Positions 19,154-27,719 of a stretch of 64,000 bases of DNA are shown piece after piece. The stretch is from Blautia pseudococcoides (GTDB taxonomy: Bacteria; Bacillota; Clostridia; Lachnospirales; Lachnospiraceae), in the NCBI RefSeq assembly GCF_001689125.2, contig NZ_CP015405.2, forward strand, positions 463,001-527,000, in the 5' to 3' direction. Positions within the stretch are counted from its first letter, which is position 1. Each line of letters begins with the position of its first letter. The position numbers and the translations under genes were made by a program. The notes under the pieces were generated by a model that ran no database searches, had not been told where the DNA came from, and saw only the letters and a list, made by a program, of their open reading frames with translations.

Positions 19154-19200
19154 GATATCAGTGGGCCCGGGACTATAGTACCGGGCAGAAGACTGATATC
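19154..19200 (+). promoter_or_regulatory. 5'-terminal hairpin of the mreB mRNA
   Basis: GATATCAGT (19154-19162) pairs with ACTGATATC (19192-19200), with an inner CCCGG/CCGGG stem. It lies immediately after the -10 box and 22 bases before the start codon. No T-run follows, so it is not a terminator; it could stabilise the mRNA or control translation. Confidence 0.5.
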
Positions 19201-19222
19201 CAAAAATAGAAAGGGGTATTCT

Positions 19223-20215
19223 ATGGCAGCGACAGATATTGGAATCGACTTGGGAACGGCCAGTATACTGGTTTACGCAAAAGGAAAAGGCATTGTACTG
19301 AAAGAACCATCCGTAGTTGCATACGATAAAGATAATAATAAAATAAGAGCGGTAGGAGAAGAGGCAAGACAGATGATTGGCAGGACCCCCGGCAACATTG
19401 TGGCAGTCCGCCCCCTGCGCCAGGGTGTCATCTCAGATTATGAGGTGACAGAGAAAATGTTGAAATACTTCATCTCAAAAGCTATGGGAAAGAAAGCTTT
19501 CCGAAAACCCCGCATCAGCATCTGCGTACCCAGCGGTGTGACAGAGGTAGAAAAGAAAGCAGTGGAGGAAGCCACTTACCAGGCAGGAGCCAGAGAGGTA
19601 AATATCATCGAGGAACCCATAGCGGCAGCTATTGGGGCGGGTATTGATATCACAAGACCTTTTGGCAACATGATCGTGGATATCGGCGGAGGCACCACAG
19701 ATGTGGCAGTGATTTCTCTTGGAGGAACCGTTGTCTCCACTTCCATCAAAGTGGCAGGTGACAATTTTGACGAGGCGATCATGCGTTATGTGAGAAAAAA
19801 ACATAATCTGATGATCGGTGAACGTTCTGCGGAGGATGCAAAGATCCAGATAGGAACCGTCTATCCTCATCCCCAGCCAAAAACCATGGATGTGAAAGGG
19901 CGGGATACGATCACAGGGCTTCCCAAAAGCGTTACTCTGACCTCAGAGGAAATCAGGGAAGCCTTAAAAGATGCGACTGTACAGATTATGGAGACCATAC
20001 ACGGAATTCTGGAGAAAACGCCTCCGGAACTGGCGGCTGATGTTGCTAACAGAGGCATTGTTCTCACTGGCGGCGGTGCGCTTTTAGGCGGCCTGGAGAC
20101 ACTCATCGAGGAGGAGACAGGTATCAACACCGTGGTTGCTGAGGAGCCGGCCATGGCTGTGGCCATCGGCACAGGCCAGTACATGGAGCTTATGAGCAGA
20201 ATAAACGGTAAATAA
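19223..20215 (+). CDS. mreB: Rod-shape determining protein MreB/Mbl family
   Basis: A 331-residue actin-like protein. The start at 19223 is chosen because AAAGGGG precedes it and the protein then begins like family members (TDIGIDLGTASILVYAKGKG); an upstream in-frame ATG lies within the leader hairpin. Nucleotide-binding motifs IVDIGGGTTDVAVIS and IVLTGGGALLGGLE are present. MreB-type filaments run under the membrane and guide the Rod complex that builds the lateral wall. mreC and mreD are absent next to it, so this may be a stand-alone Mbl/MreBH-type paralogue; sequence alone does not separate these. Confidence 0.9.
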   Translation: MAATDIGIDLGTASILVYAKGKGIVLKEPSVVAYDKDNNKIRAVGEEARQMIGRTPGNIVAVRPLRQGVISDYEVTEKMLKYFISKAMGKKAFRKPRISICVPSGVTEVEKKAVEEATYQAGAREVNIIEEPIAAAIGAGIDITRPFGNMIVDIGGGTTDVAVISLGGTVVSTSIKVAGDNFDEAIMRYVRKKHNLMIGERSAEDAKIQIGTVYPHPQPKTMDVKGRDTITGLPKSVTLTSEEIREALKDATVQIMETIHGILEKTPPELAADVANRGIVLTGGGALLGGLETLIEEETGINTVVAEEPAMAVAIGTGQYMELMSRINGK

Positions 20216-20218
20216 AAC

Positions 20219-20353
20219 GGGAACTATTCAGCAGGTCTGCGCATACATTGTGCTGACTGTAAGAAAGCATTCCACAGCCAAGCAAAAATGCTGTCGCCAT
20301 AGGTGATCCTGCATGGATTTTTGCCTGTAACTGTGTGGGCACTGAACAGTGAC
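20219..20353. repeat. Small intergenic element with terminal inverted repeats (copy B)
   Basis: The left end GGGAACTATTCAGCA and the right end TGAACAGTGAC (20343-20353) are imperfect inverted repeats (8 of 11), and the right end read in reverse, GTCACTGTTCA, matches copy A. It fills the gap between mreB and recD2. Confidence 0.45.
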
Positions 20354-20375
20354 AATAAAACAAAAGAGGTAAGAT

Positions 20376-22610
20376 ATGGAAGAAACCATAGAAGGATATG
20401 TGGACCATATTATCTTCCGGAATGAGGACAATGGGTACACGGTTATGGTTGTGATCGCTGAGGAGGAAGAGCTGACCTGTGTGGGCAGTTTCCAGTATCT
20501 GAGTGAAGGGGAAACCATCAAAGCCTATGGACATTATACAGAGCATCCGTCCTATGGCAGACAGTTCTCCGTCACCTCCTATGAGACCGTAGTGCCCCAG
20601 GACTCCATGGCTATGGAACGTTACCTGGGTTCCGGTGCCATCAAGGGAATTGGTGCAGCTCTGGCAGCCAGGATCGTCAGACGCTTCAAGGATGACACAC
20701 TGCGTATTGTGGAGGAGGAACCTGAGCGGCTGGCAGAAATAAAAGGGATCAGTGAAAAAAAAGCAAGGGAGATCGCAGCACAGGTATCTGAGAAAGCAGA
20801 CATGCGCAAGGCCATGATGTTTCTCCAGCAATACGGCATATCCCTGTCACTGGGAGCTAAGATATTCAATCAATACGGACAAGAGATGTACGGCATATTA
20901 AGGGAGAATCCCTATAAGATGGCTGAGGATATAGACGGAGTGGGATTTAAGATGGCAGATGAGATCGCTGCCAGGATCGGAATTCACACAGATTCCGACT
21001 ACCGTATCCGAAGCGGTCTTCTATACATATTACTGCAGGCAACTGCAGAAGGGCATGTGTTCCTTCCACAGCGTATTCTGCTGGAACGGGCATCTGCCCT
21101 TTTGGGCGTTGCAGCCCCCTATATGGAAAAACATATTATGGATCTGGCTATAGACAGAAAGATTGTAATGAAAGAAACTCCACTCAGCGAGGGTGTACAG
21201 CCCGAGCCTGTTATCTACGCCAGCCAGTATTATCAGCTTGAGCTGCATGTGGCTCAGATGCTGAAAGAACTGGCATTGGAGGACACTGTGGATGAGGCCA
21301 GGATGGAAACACAGCTTGCCAGGCTTGAAAAGAACGGAAACGTCCAGCTGGATGAAAAACAGCGCCAGGCAGTCGTAGAGGCTGTGAAAAACGGCCTCCT
21401 GGTCATCACCGGGGGTCCCGGTACCGGAAAGACGACCACGATCAATGCGATCATCCGTTACTATGAGCTGGAAGGTCTGGATATCTGCCTGGCGGCCCCT
21501 ACGGGAAGGGCGGCAAAGCGTATGACAGAGACCACAGGTTATGAGGCCAGAACCATACACAGGCTGCTGGAACTGAGCGGGATGCCGGATGATTCCTCAG
21601 CCAGTATCCATTTTGAAAGAAACGCACAGAATCCGCTGGAGGCGGATGTAGTTATCATTGACGAAATGTCCATGGTGGACATTTTTCTTATGCACGCACT
21701 GCTCCTGGCCATTACGCCGGGTACCCGCCTGATCCTGGTGGGAGATGTGAACCAGCTTCCAAGCGTAGGACCGGGAAGTGTACTCAAAGACATTATCCGT
21801 TCCGGAAAATTTCCGGTTGTAGAGCTGGTCAAGATTTTCCGTCAGGCTTCCCAGAGTGATATTGTAGTGAACGCACACAAGATCAACCGGGGTGTCCCTG
21901 TTGTCCTGGATAACAAGAGTATGGATTTCTTCTTTCTGAAACGGTATGATGCCAATGTGATCATCAGCGTTGTCATTACCCTGATACAGAAGAAGCTGCC
22001 CAAATTTGTGGATGCCACTCCCTATGACATTCAGGTCCTGACTCCTATGCGGAAAGGCCTTCTGGGTGTTGAGCGGCTCAATGGTATCCTGCAGCAGTAT
22101 CTGAATCCCCCATCCCCTGAAAAAAAAGAAAAAGAACACGGCAATGGCCTGTTCCGTGAGGGAGATAAGGTCATGCAGATTAAGAACAATTACCAGACCG
22201 AGTGGGAGGTCCGGGGCAAATACGGCATTCCCGTGGAAAAAGGCGTGGGTGTCTTTAACGGGGATACGGGAATCCTGCGGGAGATCAATACCTTTGCAGA
22301 AACTCTGACCGTGGAGTTTGATGAGGGGCGTTTTGTGGAGTATGCCTTTAAACAGTTAGATGAGCTGGAACTGGCGTATGCTATTACTATCCACAAATCA
22401 CAGGGAAGCGAATATCCTGCAGTGGTCATACCGCTGCTTGGAGGCCCCAGGATGCTGATGAACAGGAATCTTCTCTACACGGCAGTGACCAGGGCCAGAA
22501 AGTGCGTAACACTGGTAGGAGATGAAAATACTTTTTGGGAAATGGAAAAAAACCAGATGGAACAAAGCCGTTATACCACTCTGGATCTGCGGATAAAGGA
22601 AAGCTTCTAG
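20376..22610 (+). CDS. recD2: RecD2-type ATP-dependent DNA helicase
   Basis: A 744-residue superfamily 1B helicase. The N-terminal extension (OB-like, then helix-hairpin-helix repeats around GAIKGIGAALAARIV) marks RecD2 rather than the RecBCD subunit. Motor motifs: Walker A GGPGTGKTTTI, motif Ia APTGRAAKRM, Walker B VIIDEMSMVD, motif III LVGDVNQLPSVGPG and C-terminal AITIHKSQGSEYPAV with TAVTRARK. RecD2 acts 5' to 3' in DNA repair and replication fork tolerance in bacteria lacking RecBCD. Only the repeat element and a GAGGTAAG site separate it from mreB. It overlaps the probable comF start. Confidence 0.95.
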   Translation: MEETIEGYVDHIIFRNEDNGYTVMVVIAEEEELTCVGSFQYLSEGETIKAYGHYTEHPSYGRQFSVTSYETVVPQDSMAMERYLGSGAIKGIGAALAARIVRRFKDDTLRIVEEEPERLAEIKGISEKKAREIAAQVSEKADMRKAMMFLQQYGISLSLGAKIFNQYGQEMYGILRENPYKMAEDIDGVGFKMADEIAARIGIHTDSDYRIRSGLLYILLQATAEGHVFLPQRILLERASALLGVAAPYMEKHIMDLAIDRKIVMKETPLSEGVQPEPVIYASQYYQLELHVAQMLKELALEDTVDEARMETQLARLEKNGNVQLDEKQRQAVVEAVKNGLLVITGGPGTGKTTTINAIIRYYELEGLDICLAAPTGRAAKRMTETTGYEARTIHRLLELSGMPDDSSASIHFERNAQNPLEADVVIIDEMSMVDIFLMHALLLAITPGTRLILVGDVNQLPSVGPGSVLKDIIRSGKFPVVELVKIFRQASQSDIVVNAHKINRGVPVVLDNKSMDFFFLKRYDANVIISVVITLIQKKLPKFVDATPYDIQVLTPMRKGLLGVERLNGILQQYLNPPSPEKKEKEHGNGLFREGDKVMQIKNNYQTEWEVRGKYGIPVEKGVGVFNGDTGILREINTFAETLTVEFDEGRFVEYAFKQLDELELAYAITIHKSQGSEYPAVVIPLLGGPRMLMNRNLLYTAVTRARKCVTLVGDENTFWEMEKNQMEQSRYTTLDLRIKESF

Positions 22611-23317
22611 TTTCCTTTGCCCTTGATCTGGTCTATCCCAGGCGCTGCCCTGTCTGCCATGACATTGCAGTCCCCAGGGGAAGGGCCATATGCCGGGAAT
22701 GCCTGGATAAACTTGTGCCCATACATGGGCCGCGCTGTTTCAAGTGCTCTAAGCCGCTTTCCGACCGTGAGGCGGAGTTCTGCTATGACTGTGCATCAAA
22801 AAAACATTCTTATGACCTAGGAATCAGTATTTTTCCTTACGGCTCCGTTCTTTCACAATCCCTGTATCAGTTAAAATATCACCAAAGGCAGGAATACGGA
22901 CGTTTTTACGGACGCTATGCCGCGGCCTTTGCAGGGGAACAGATCCGCCTGTGGGGCCCAGAGGTGCTGATCCCTGTTCCGCTCCATCCCAAAAGGATGG
23001 AAAAGAGAGGATATAACCAGGCAGAAATAATCGCAGGGGAGATTGGCAGGATACTGCAGATTCCTTTAGACACAAAAACGGTTCTCAGGAAAGTCAACAC
23101 AAAACCGCAGAAAGAACTGAATGACAAGGAGAGGAGAAGTAATCTGCGCAGTGCTTTCGCTGTGACGCAGCCAAAGCTTCCATGGAAAAAAATACTAATT
23201 GTTGATGACATCTACACCACAGGAAGTACTGTGGACGGTGTAAGCCTTGCACTGAAAGCTGCCGGTGCAGAGCAGGTATACTTTTTAACCATAGCCATAG
23301 GCACAGGTTTCTGTTGA
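22535..23317 (+). CDS. comF: ComF family amidophosphoribosyltransferase-like protein
   Basis: Up to 260 residues. The N-terminal zinc finger shows RRCPVC, CRECL, CFKCSKPL and CYDC; the C-terminal phosphoribosyltransferase domain has the PRPP motif ILIVDDIYTTGST and the VPLHPKRMEKRGYNQAE block. ComF is a cytoplasmic competence protein that helps process incoming single-stranded DNA together with ComFA and PriA. The start is uncertain: the TTG at 22535, with TAGGAG 12 bases before it, is the only ATG/GTG/TTG in frame before the zinc finger and makes a 76-base overlap with recD2; a non-standard later start would give a more usual length. Confidence 0.85.
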   Translation: MGNGKKPDGTKPLYHSGSADKGKLLVSFALDLVYPRRCPVCHDIAVPRGRAICRECLDKLVPIHGPRCFKCSKPLSDREAEFCYDCASKKHSYDLGISIFPYGSVLSQSLYQLKYHQRQEYGRFYGRYAAAFAGEQIRLWGPEVLIPVPLHPKRMEKRGYNQAEIIAGEIGRILQIPLDTKTVLRKVNTKPQKELNDKERRSNLRSAFAVTQPKLPWKKILIVDDIYTTGSTVDGVSLALKAAGAEQVYFLTIAIGTGFC

Positions 23318-23323
23318 TAAGGC

Positions 23324-23353
23324 TTGATTCGCCTGCTTTATTTATGCTATAAT
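23324..23353 (+). promoter_or_regulatory. Sigma-A promoter of the membrane-protein/cdaA region
   Basis: TTGATT (23324-23329), 18-base spacer, TATAAT (23348-23353). The leader of about 155 bases ends with CTGTGAATACATATAAAT, which resembles the right flank of repeat copy A. Confidence 0.6.
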
Positions 23354-23513
23354 GCAAGTTGTATACATTGGATGCCATTTAAGAGATGCAGTAAGTGGCA
23401 CATTTGTTGTGTCAAAAATGCAGGAGACTTTTGGGGCATAACGATAGGAAACGCTGCATAATTACACTGTGAATACATATAAATCTTTGTTTCACAGGAA
23501 GTAGAGGAAGCTT

Positions 23514-23945
23514 ATGTTAAATGAACAGAAAATCAAGAAAATGAGAAAATTAGCTGCTTACGAATCCGGTAAGGGCAGAGAAGATCTGTCGATCAGCAAT
23601 TACTACAGAAGTGACTACATAGGCCTTGCGCTGATCAAAAATTTTTTTATCACTACCATTGCCTATGCCTTGCTGCTGGCTGTGTACTTTGGATATAAGA
23701 GCGAATATATGATGGATAATCTTCATAAGATGGATTTGTTTTCATTGGGGTTTAAGATTATCATTATATATATCGTACTGCTTGTGGCCTACAGCATATT
23801 GACGTATATTTACTGCTCTGTCAAATACAGAAGTGCCCAGAAAGGTGTGGAAGAGTATTACAGAGAGCTGGGACAGCTGAAAAAAATATATGACAGAGAA
23901 GAAAAGAGAGCCGGGAGACTGACCGGAAGGAGGAAAGGCGCATGA
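23514..23945 (+). CDS. Unrecognised small membrane protein (two transmembrane helices)
   Basis: A 143-residue protein that I do not recognise. A basic N-terminal region (1-40) is followed by two hydrophobic helices (about 43-62 and 77-101), then a charged C-terminal helix (about 105-143) rich in Lys, Arg and Glu, suggesting a coiled or amphipathic tail in the cytoplasm. AGGAAGTAGAGGAAG precedes the ATG. It overlaps the following membrane-protein gene by 4 bases and the two are probably translated together, upstream of cdaA. A partnership with the next protein is likely; the function is not known. Confidence 0.8.
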   Translation: MLNEQKIKKMRKLAAYESGKGREDLSISNYYRSDYIGLALIKNFFITTIAYALLLAVYFGYKSEYMMDNLHKMDLFSLGFKIIIIYIVLLVAYSILTYIYCSVKYRSAQKGVEEYYRELGQLKKIYDREEKRAGRLTGRRKGA

Positions 23946-25000
23946 CAGCGTTACTGATACTGAAACAGAAAATCAAAGAATTTTACGGGGAGCATGACAC
24001 CTGGATTCTTCCGATCCTGAAGTTTATTTTAGCATTCGGCCTTTTCAAGGGTATTAACACCACACTGGGATTTATGGGAAAACTGGATAACATTTTTGTT
24101 GTCCTGATCCTTGCTCTTTTGTGTTCTGTTATGCCTATCAATGCCATAACGATACTGGGCTGTATCCTGATCATCGGCCACTGCTATGCCGTGGGAATTG
24201 AGGTCGCAGGTTTTGCACTGCTATTAATGATCCTGCTGATGATATTATTTTTGCGGTTTACATCTAAGGATAATGTGGCGCTGGTGCTTACACCGGTTTC
24301 CTTTGCCTTTCATATACCGGCAGCGGTACCCATTGGCTGCGGCCTTTTGAGAGGACCTGCAAGCGCGGTGCCTGCAGGCTGCGGCGTGGTTCTGTATTAC
24401 TTTATGCGCCTGGTAAAAGATAAGGCGGGGGTACTTCAGGGAAAAGAGACAGAAGCTGTCCAGAAACTCCAGATCTTACTGGACGGCCTGGTGAAAAACC
24501 AGGAAATGTGGCTGGCAATCATAGCTTTTGCAACAGTGACCCTTCTGGTATACCTTATCCGCCGCTCCTCCTTTGACTACTCCTGGAGGATTGCAGTGGT
24601 CACGGGCTCTGTGGTATATATCGTCCTGATGTTGTTCGGAAGTATGTTCATGAGTATCAGCATGGAGATGGGCAGCGTTATCATTGCCGGTGTGGTTTCC
24701 GCAGTGATTGGCCTTATTATTGAATTTTTTGTACTGGGAGTGGACTACTCCAGAAGTGAAGTGACGCAGTTTGAGGATGACGAATATGTATATTATGTAA
24801 AAGCAGTTCCGAAATCACTGGTGTCACAGACTAAGAAGAGTGTGAAAAAGTTTTCATCTAATAAGAAATCTGATGACAGAGATTTGGATGAAGAAGATAT
24901 AGAAGAAGACCTGGTGCAGGATGCAGCGCCTGTGGAGCATGTTTCTGAAGAGGATTTTGATTTTGAGAAACAGCTGGAAGAATCGCTGAAAGACTTATAA
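23942..25000 (+). CDS. Unrecognised polytopic membrane protein
   Basis: A 352-residue protein with about eight to ten hydrophobic segments between residues 15 and 270, including a Gly/Pro-rich loop (VPIGCGLLRGPASAVPAGCG) that resembles a re-entrant or substrate loop. The last 70 residues are cytoplasmic and very acidic. It begins inside the stop of the upstream small membrane protein (4-base overlap) and ends 45 bases before cdaA. I cannot assign a family. Position in a likely operon with the cyclic di-AMP synthase suggests an envelope role, but this is inference from context only. Confidence 0.78.
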   Translation: MTALLILKQKIKEFYGEHDTWILPILKFILAFGLFKGINTTLGFMGKLDNIFVVLILALLCSVMPINAITILGCILIIGHCYAVGIEVAGFALLLMILLMILFLRFTSKDNVALVLTPVSFAFHIPAAVPIGCGLLRGPASAVPAGCGVVLYYFMRLVKDKAGVLQGKETEAVQKLQILLDGLVKNQEMWLAIIAFATVTLLVYLIRRSSFDYSWRIAVVTGSVVYIVLMLFGSMFMSISMEMGSVIIAGVVSAVIGLIIEFFVLGVDYSRSEVTQFEDDEYVYYVKAVPKSLVSQTKKSVKKFSSNKKSDDRDLDEEDIEEDLVQDAAPVEHVSEEDFDFEKQLEESLKDL

Positions 25001-25045
25001 AGACAATCCCATAGGGGAATTATACATAATTAAGGGGGTGGAGAT

Positions 25046-25930
25046 ATGGGGAATTTTACAACAATTTTAAAAGAGTATCTGGGTAAGATGACACTTCCCC
25101 GTATAGCCTGGATTGATATTATTGAGATTCTGCTGATAGCTGTTTTTGTTTATCAGTTCATGCTGTGGGTGAGAAATACCCGGGCGTATTCTTTGCTGAA
25201 AGGAATCCTGATTGTCCTGGCGTTTATCTTCATCGCGTTCCTTTTAAAGATGAATACCATTCTCTGGCTGGTCTATAATGCAGGTGGTTATGCGATCACA
25301 GCCATACTGGTTATTTTTCAGCCGGAACTCCGTAAGGCTTTGGAGGAGTTAGGACATAAAAAGATCGTGAGCAACATTCTTCCGTTTGACAACGGGAAAA
25401 AAGAGGACAGCGGAAGATTCAGTGACCGTACATTAAATGAAATTGTGCGTGCCAGCTTTGAAATGGGAGAGGTCAAGACAGGGGCCTTGATCGTGATCGA
25501 GGAGGAGACAGGATTAAACGAGTTTGCCAGAACGGGTATTTACCTGGATTCTCTGGTGACAAGTCAGCTTATGATCAATATCTTTGAGCATAATACGCCT
25601 CTTCATGATGGTGCTGTTATAATCAGAGGAGACCGTATAGTTGCAGCGACCTGTTATCTGCCGCTTTCAGATAATATGGAACTGAATAAAAATCTTGGGA
25701 CCAGACATCGCGCAGGTGTGGGGATCAGTGAGGTCAGTGACTCTATTACGATTATTGTCTCAGAAGAAACCGGCCGGGTATCCGTAGCCCACCATGGCAG
25801 GCTTATTGTAGGGGTAAACAGGGATGAACTCAAAGCAATCTTGTTAAAGGAGCAGAATGCCAACGCAGAGAAACAGAAACGCAAAATATGGAAGGGATGG
25901 GTGAAGAATGAAGAAAAGTCTGATGAATAA
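25046..25930 (+). CDS. cdaA: Diadenylate cyclase CdaA
   Basis: A 294-residue membrane-bound cyclic di-AMP synthase. Three N-terminal hydrophobic segments (about 22-42, 51-68 and 72-92) precede the DAC domain with the catalytic DGA motif (Asp188-Ala190) and the RHR motif (220-222), both intact. CdaA makes c-di-AMP from two ATP; the nucleotide controls potassium and osmolyte transport and wall homeostasis in Firmicutes. The start has AAGGGGGTGGAG upstream. It overlaps cdaR by 23 bases, the standard cdaA-cdaR arrangement. Confidence 0.95.
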   Translation: MGNFTTILKEYLGKMTLPRIAWIDIIEILLIAVFVYQFMLWVRNTRAYSLLKGILIVLAFIFIAFLLKMNTILWLVYNAGGYAITAILVIFQPELRKALEELGHKKIVSNILPFDNGKKEDSGRFSDRTLNEIVRASFEMGEVKTGALIVIEEETGLNEFARTGIYLDSLVTSQLMINIFEHNTPLHDGAVIIRGDRIVAATCYLPLSDNMELNKNLGTRHRAGVGISEVSDSITIIVSEETGRVSVAHHGRLIVGVNRDELKAILLKEQNANAEKQKRKIWKGWVKNEEKSDE

Positions 25931-27218
25931 ATTTACCTTGAAAATCCTTTCTCTGCTGATAGCCATATTGATCTGGCTGCTGGTCATGAATATAGAGAAC
26001 CCTTCCATCACCCAGACATACATGGATATACCGGTTACATTTGTCAATGAGTCTTATATAGAAAGTATGAATAACATTGCACTTATGGTGGATGGAAAAG
26101 ACTCTGTAAATGTCCGTATCCGGGCTGCAAATGAAACCATCAAGAAACTGAGCAAAGAGAATATTACGGCCGTGGCTGATCTGACACAGATCATTGACAT
26201 GGATTCTGATCCTATTATGGTACCGGTTACGGTAACGTGTGCGGGAGTCGAGGATGAGGATATAGAAGTGACTCCTAAGAACATTCCCATCAAAATAGAT
26301 CAACGAAAAAGTCTTGACCGTATTATCAGTACGGAACTCATAGGGGAATCAAAGCCCGACAATAATTACGAGGTTGGAAAGATAACTGCCAATCCGGAAA
26401 AGATCAATATTGTAGGGCCAAAATCTATTATTGAAAAAATAGACAGTGTGACAGCTCAGGTAAATGTGGACGGGATGGCTACAAGCGGTGAGCGGGAGGC
26501 TACCTTAAAGATATATGATAAAAACCACGATGAATTGAGCGAAAAGCAGATGTCTTATCTTAAATTCGATGTGCCCAGCACTACAGTTCAGGTCTATGTT
26601 GAATTATGGAGAATGTTGAAAGATGTTACAATTGATGTCTCCAATGCATACGTGGGAATCCCGCAGAATGGTTACCAGGTAGATTCGGTGTCATCAACAC
26701 CGAGTGAGATCAGTATAGTGGGTTCAGAAGAGGCGCTGCAGAAATTCACTGTAAACGGAAACAAACTGACAATTCCTCAATCGGATGAGAGAGATATTTC
26801 GGGTAAGTCCTCTGATTGCGAATTCTCAGTTGATTTGGCAGAACTTTTACCAAAGGATATAAAACTTGCTACAGGCGTAAATGAAACAGCTCTTTTAACA
26901 GTAAAGATACTTCCGCTGAATAGTAAAGAATATAACATTTCCACAAATGAAATGAAAGTTGAAAATAGTCCGGCCAATATGAATGTGGTTATGGACAAAG
27001 TGGAAGTGCTGGTTCGGGTTGAGGGAAAAGAGGAAGATTTGGATAAACTGGATAAGAGTCAAATACATCTCAGTATTGATCTGAAATCTTATACAGCAGC
27101 CGGCGAATACGAGGTACCAGTTAAAATTGAAGTGCCGGATGGATATCAGGTGGTTGATGAAATCAATGTGAAGGTCACTTTGACAGATGCCAACACAAAT
27201 GTTGTAACTCAGAAATAG
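25908..27218 (+). CDS. cdaR: CdaR, YbbR-domain regulator of CdaA
   Basis: A 436-residue membrane-anchored protein: one N-terminal transmembrane helix (about 8-27), then four YbbR-like beta domains outside the membrane (about 35-120, 125-210, 215-315 and 320-430). Repeated VTVTCAG/ITANPEKINIVGP-type blocks are visible. CdaR binds and modulates CdaA. The ATG lies inside the end of cdaA, indicating coupled translation. In many Firmicutes glmM follows; here an HPr gene does instead. Confidence 0.92.
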   Translation: MKKSLMNKFTLKILSLLIAILIWLLVMNIENPSITQTYMDIPVTFVNESYIESMNNIALMVDGKDSVNVRIRAANETIKKLSKENITAVADLTQIIDMDSDPIMVPVTVTCAGVEDEDIEVTPKNIPIKIDQRKSLDRIISTELIGESKPDNNYEVGKITANPEKINIVGPKSIIEKIDSVTAQVNVDGMATSGEREATLKIYDKNHDELSEKQMSYLKFDVPSTTVQVYVELWRMLKDVTIDVSNAYVGIPQNGYQVDSVSSTPSEISIVGSEEALQKFTVNGNKLTIPQSDERDISGKSSDCEFSVDLAELLPKDIKLATGVNETALLTVKILPLNSKEYNISTNEMKVENSPANMNVVMDKVEVLVRVEGKEEDLDKLDKSQIHLSIDLKSYTAAGEYEVPVKIEVPDGYQVVDEINVKVTLTDANTNVVTQK

Positions 27219-27252
27219 GAACCATAAAATAGAAGCAGGGGAGTGATGAATA

Positions 27253-27516
27253 ATGGTAAGTCAGAAAGTAAAAGTAAATAATTTGATCGGACTGCATTTA
27301 AGACCGGCAGGCCGTCTCTGCAGTGAAGCCATGCAGTTCAAATCACTGATTACCTTCAGTTATAATAATGTAACCGCAAATGCAAAAAGTGTCCTCAGTG
27401 TTCTTGGCGCATGTGTGAAAGGGGGAGATGAAATTGAACTGGTATGCGAAGGGGAAGATGAGGAAGAGGCATTAAAACATCTGGTATATATTCTGGAGGA
27501 AGGTTTACAGGAATAA
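27253..27516 (+). CDS. HPr family phosphocarrier protein
   Basis: An 87-residue HPr with all regulatory residues in standard positions: His15 and Arg17 in GLHLRPAG (phosphoryl transfer from enzyme I) and Ser46 in NAKSVLSVLG (HPr kinase site). This argues for a functional PTS carrier or co-regulator rather than a His-less Crh. In the phosphotransferase system HPr passes phosphate to sugar-specific enzymes II; Ser46-phosphate signals carbon status to CcpA. It follows cdaR by 34 bases and is ended by its own terminator. Whether it is the only HPr of the cell cannot be told. Confidence 0.92.
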   Translation: MVSQKVKVNNLIGLHLRPAGRLCSEAMQFKSLITFSYNNVTANAKSVLSVLGACVKGGDEIELVCEGEDEEEALKHLVYILEEGLQE

Positions 27517-27550
27517 TTGTTTTATTATGATCCTGAGCAGAAAAATTCCG

Positions 27551-27586
27551 GGGATGGGACAGTCAAGGCTGTCTCATCCCTCGATT
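27551..27586 (+). terminator. Rho-independent terminator after the HPr gene
   Basis: GGGATGGGACAG (27551-27562) pairs with CTGTCTCATCCC (27569-27580), a six-base loop, followed by TCGATTTTT. It closes the cdaA-cdaR-HPr unit. Confidence 0.85.
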
Positions 27587-27618
27587 TTTGCCTGCCGGGA
27601 ATCTCAACGACCAGGAAC

Positions 27619-27688
27619 AATACCATTCACAGCCCTGCATAAAACAGTCCTGATCTCCCGGGACAGAGGTTGTGAATCTTTATGCAAG
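27619..27688. repeat. Short intergenic element with related inverted ends (copy D)
   Basis: ATACCATTCACAGCC at the left and TGTGAATCTTTATGCAAG at the right share the TTCACA core of copies A and B in inverted orientation. It is shorter than the others and may be a deleted version. Confidence 0.35.
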
Positions 27689-27719
27689 AATACTAATATT
27701 ACTTAAGGAGAAAGCAATC

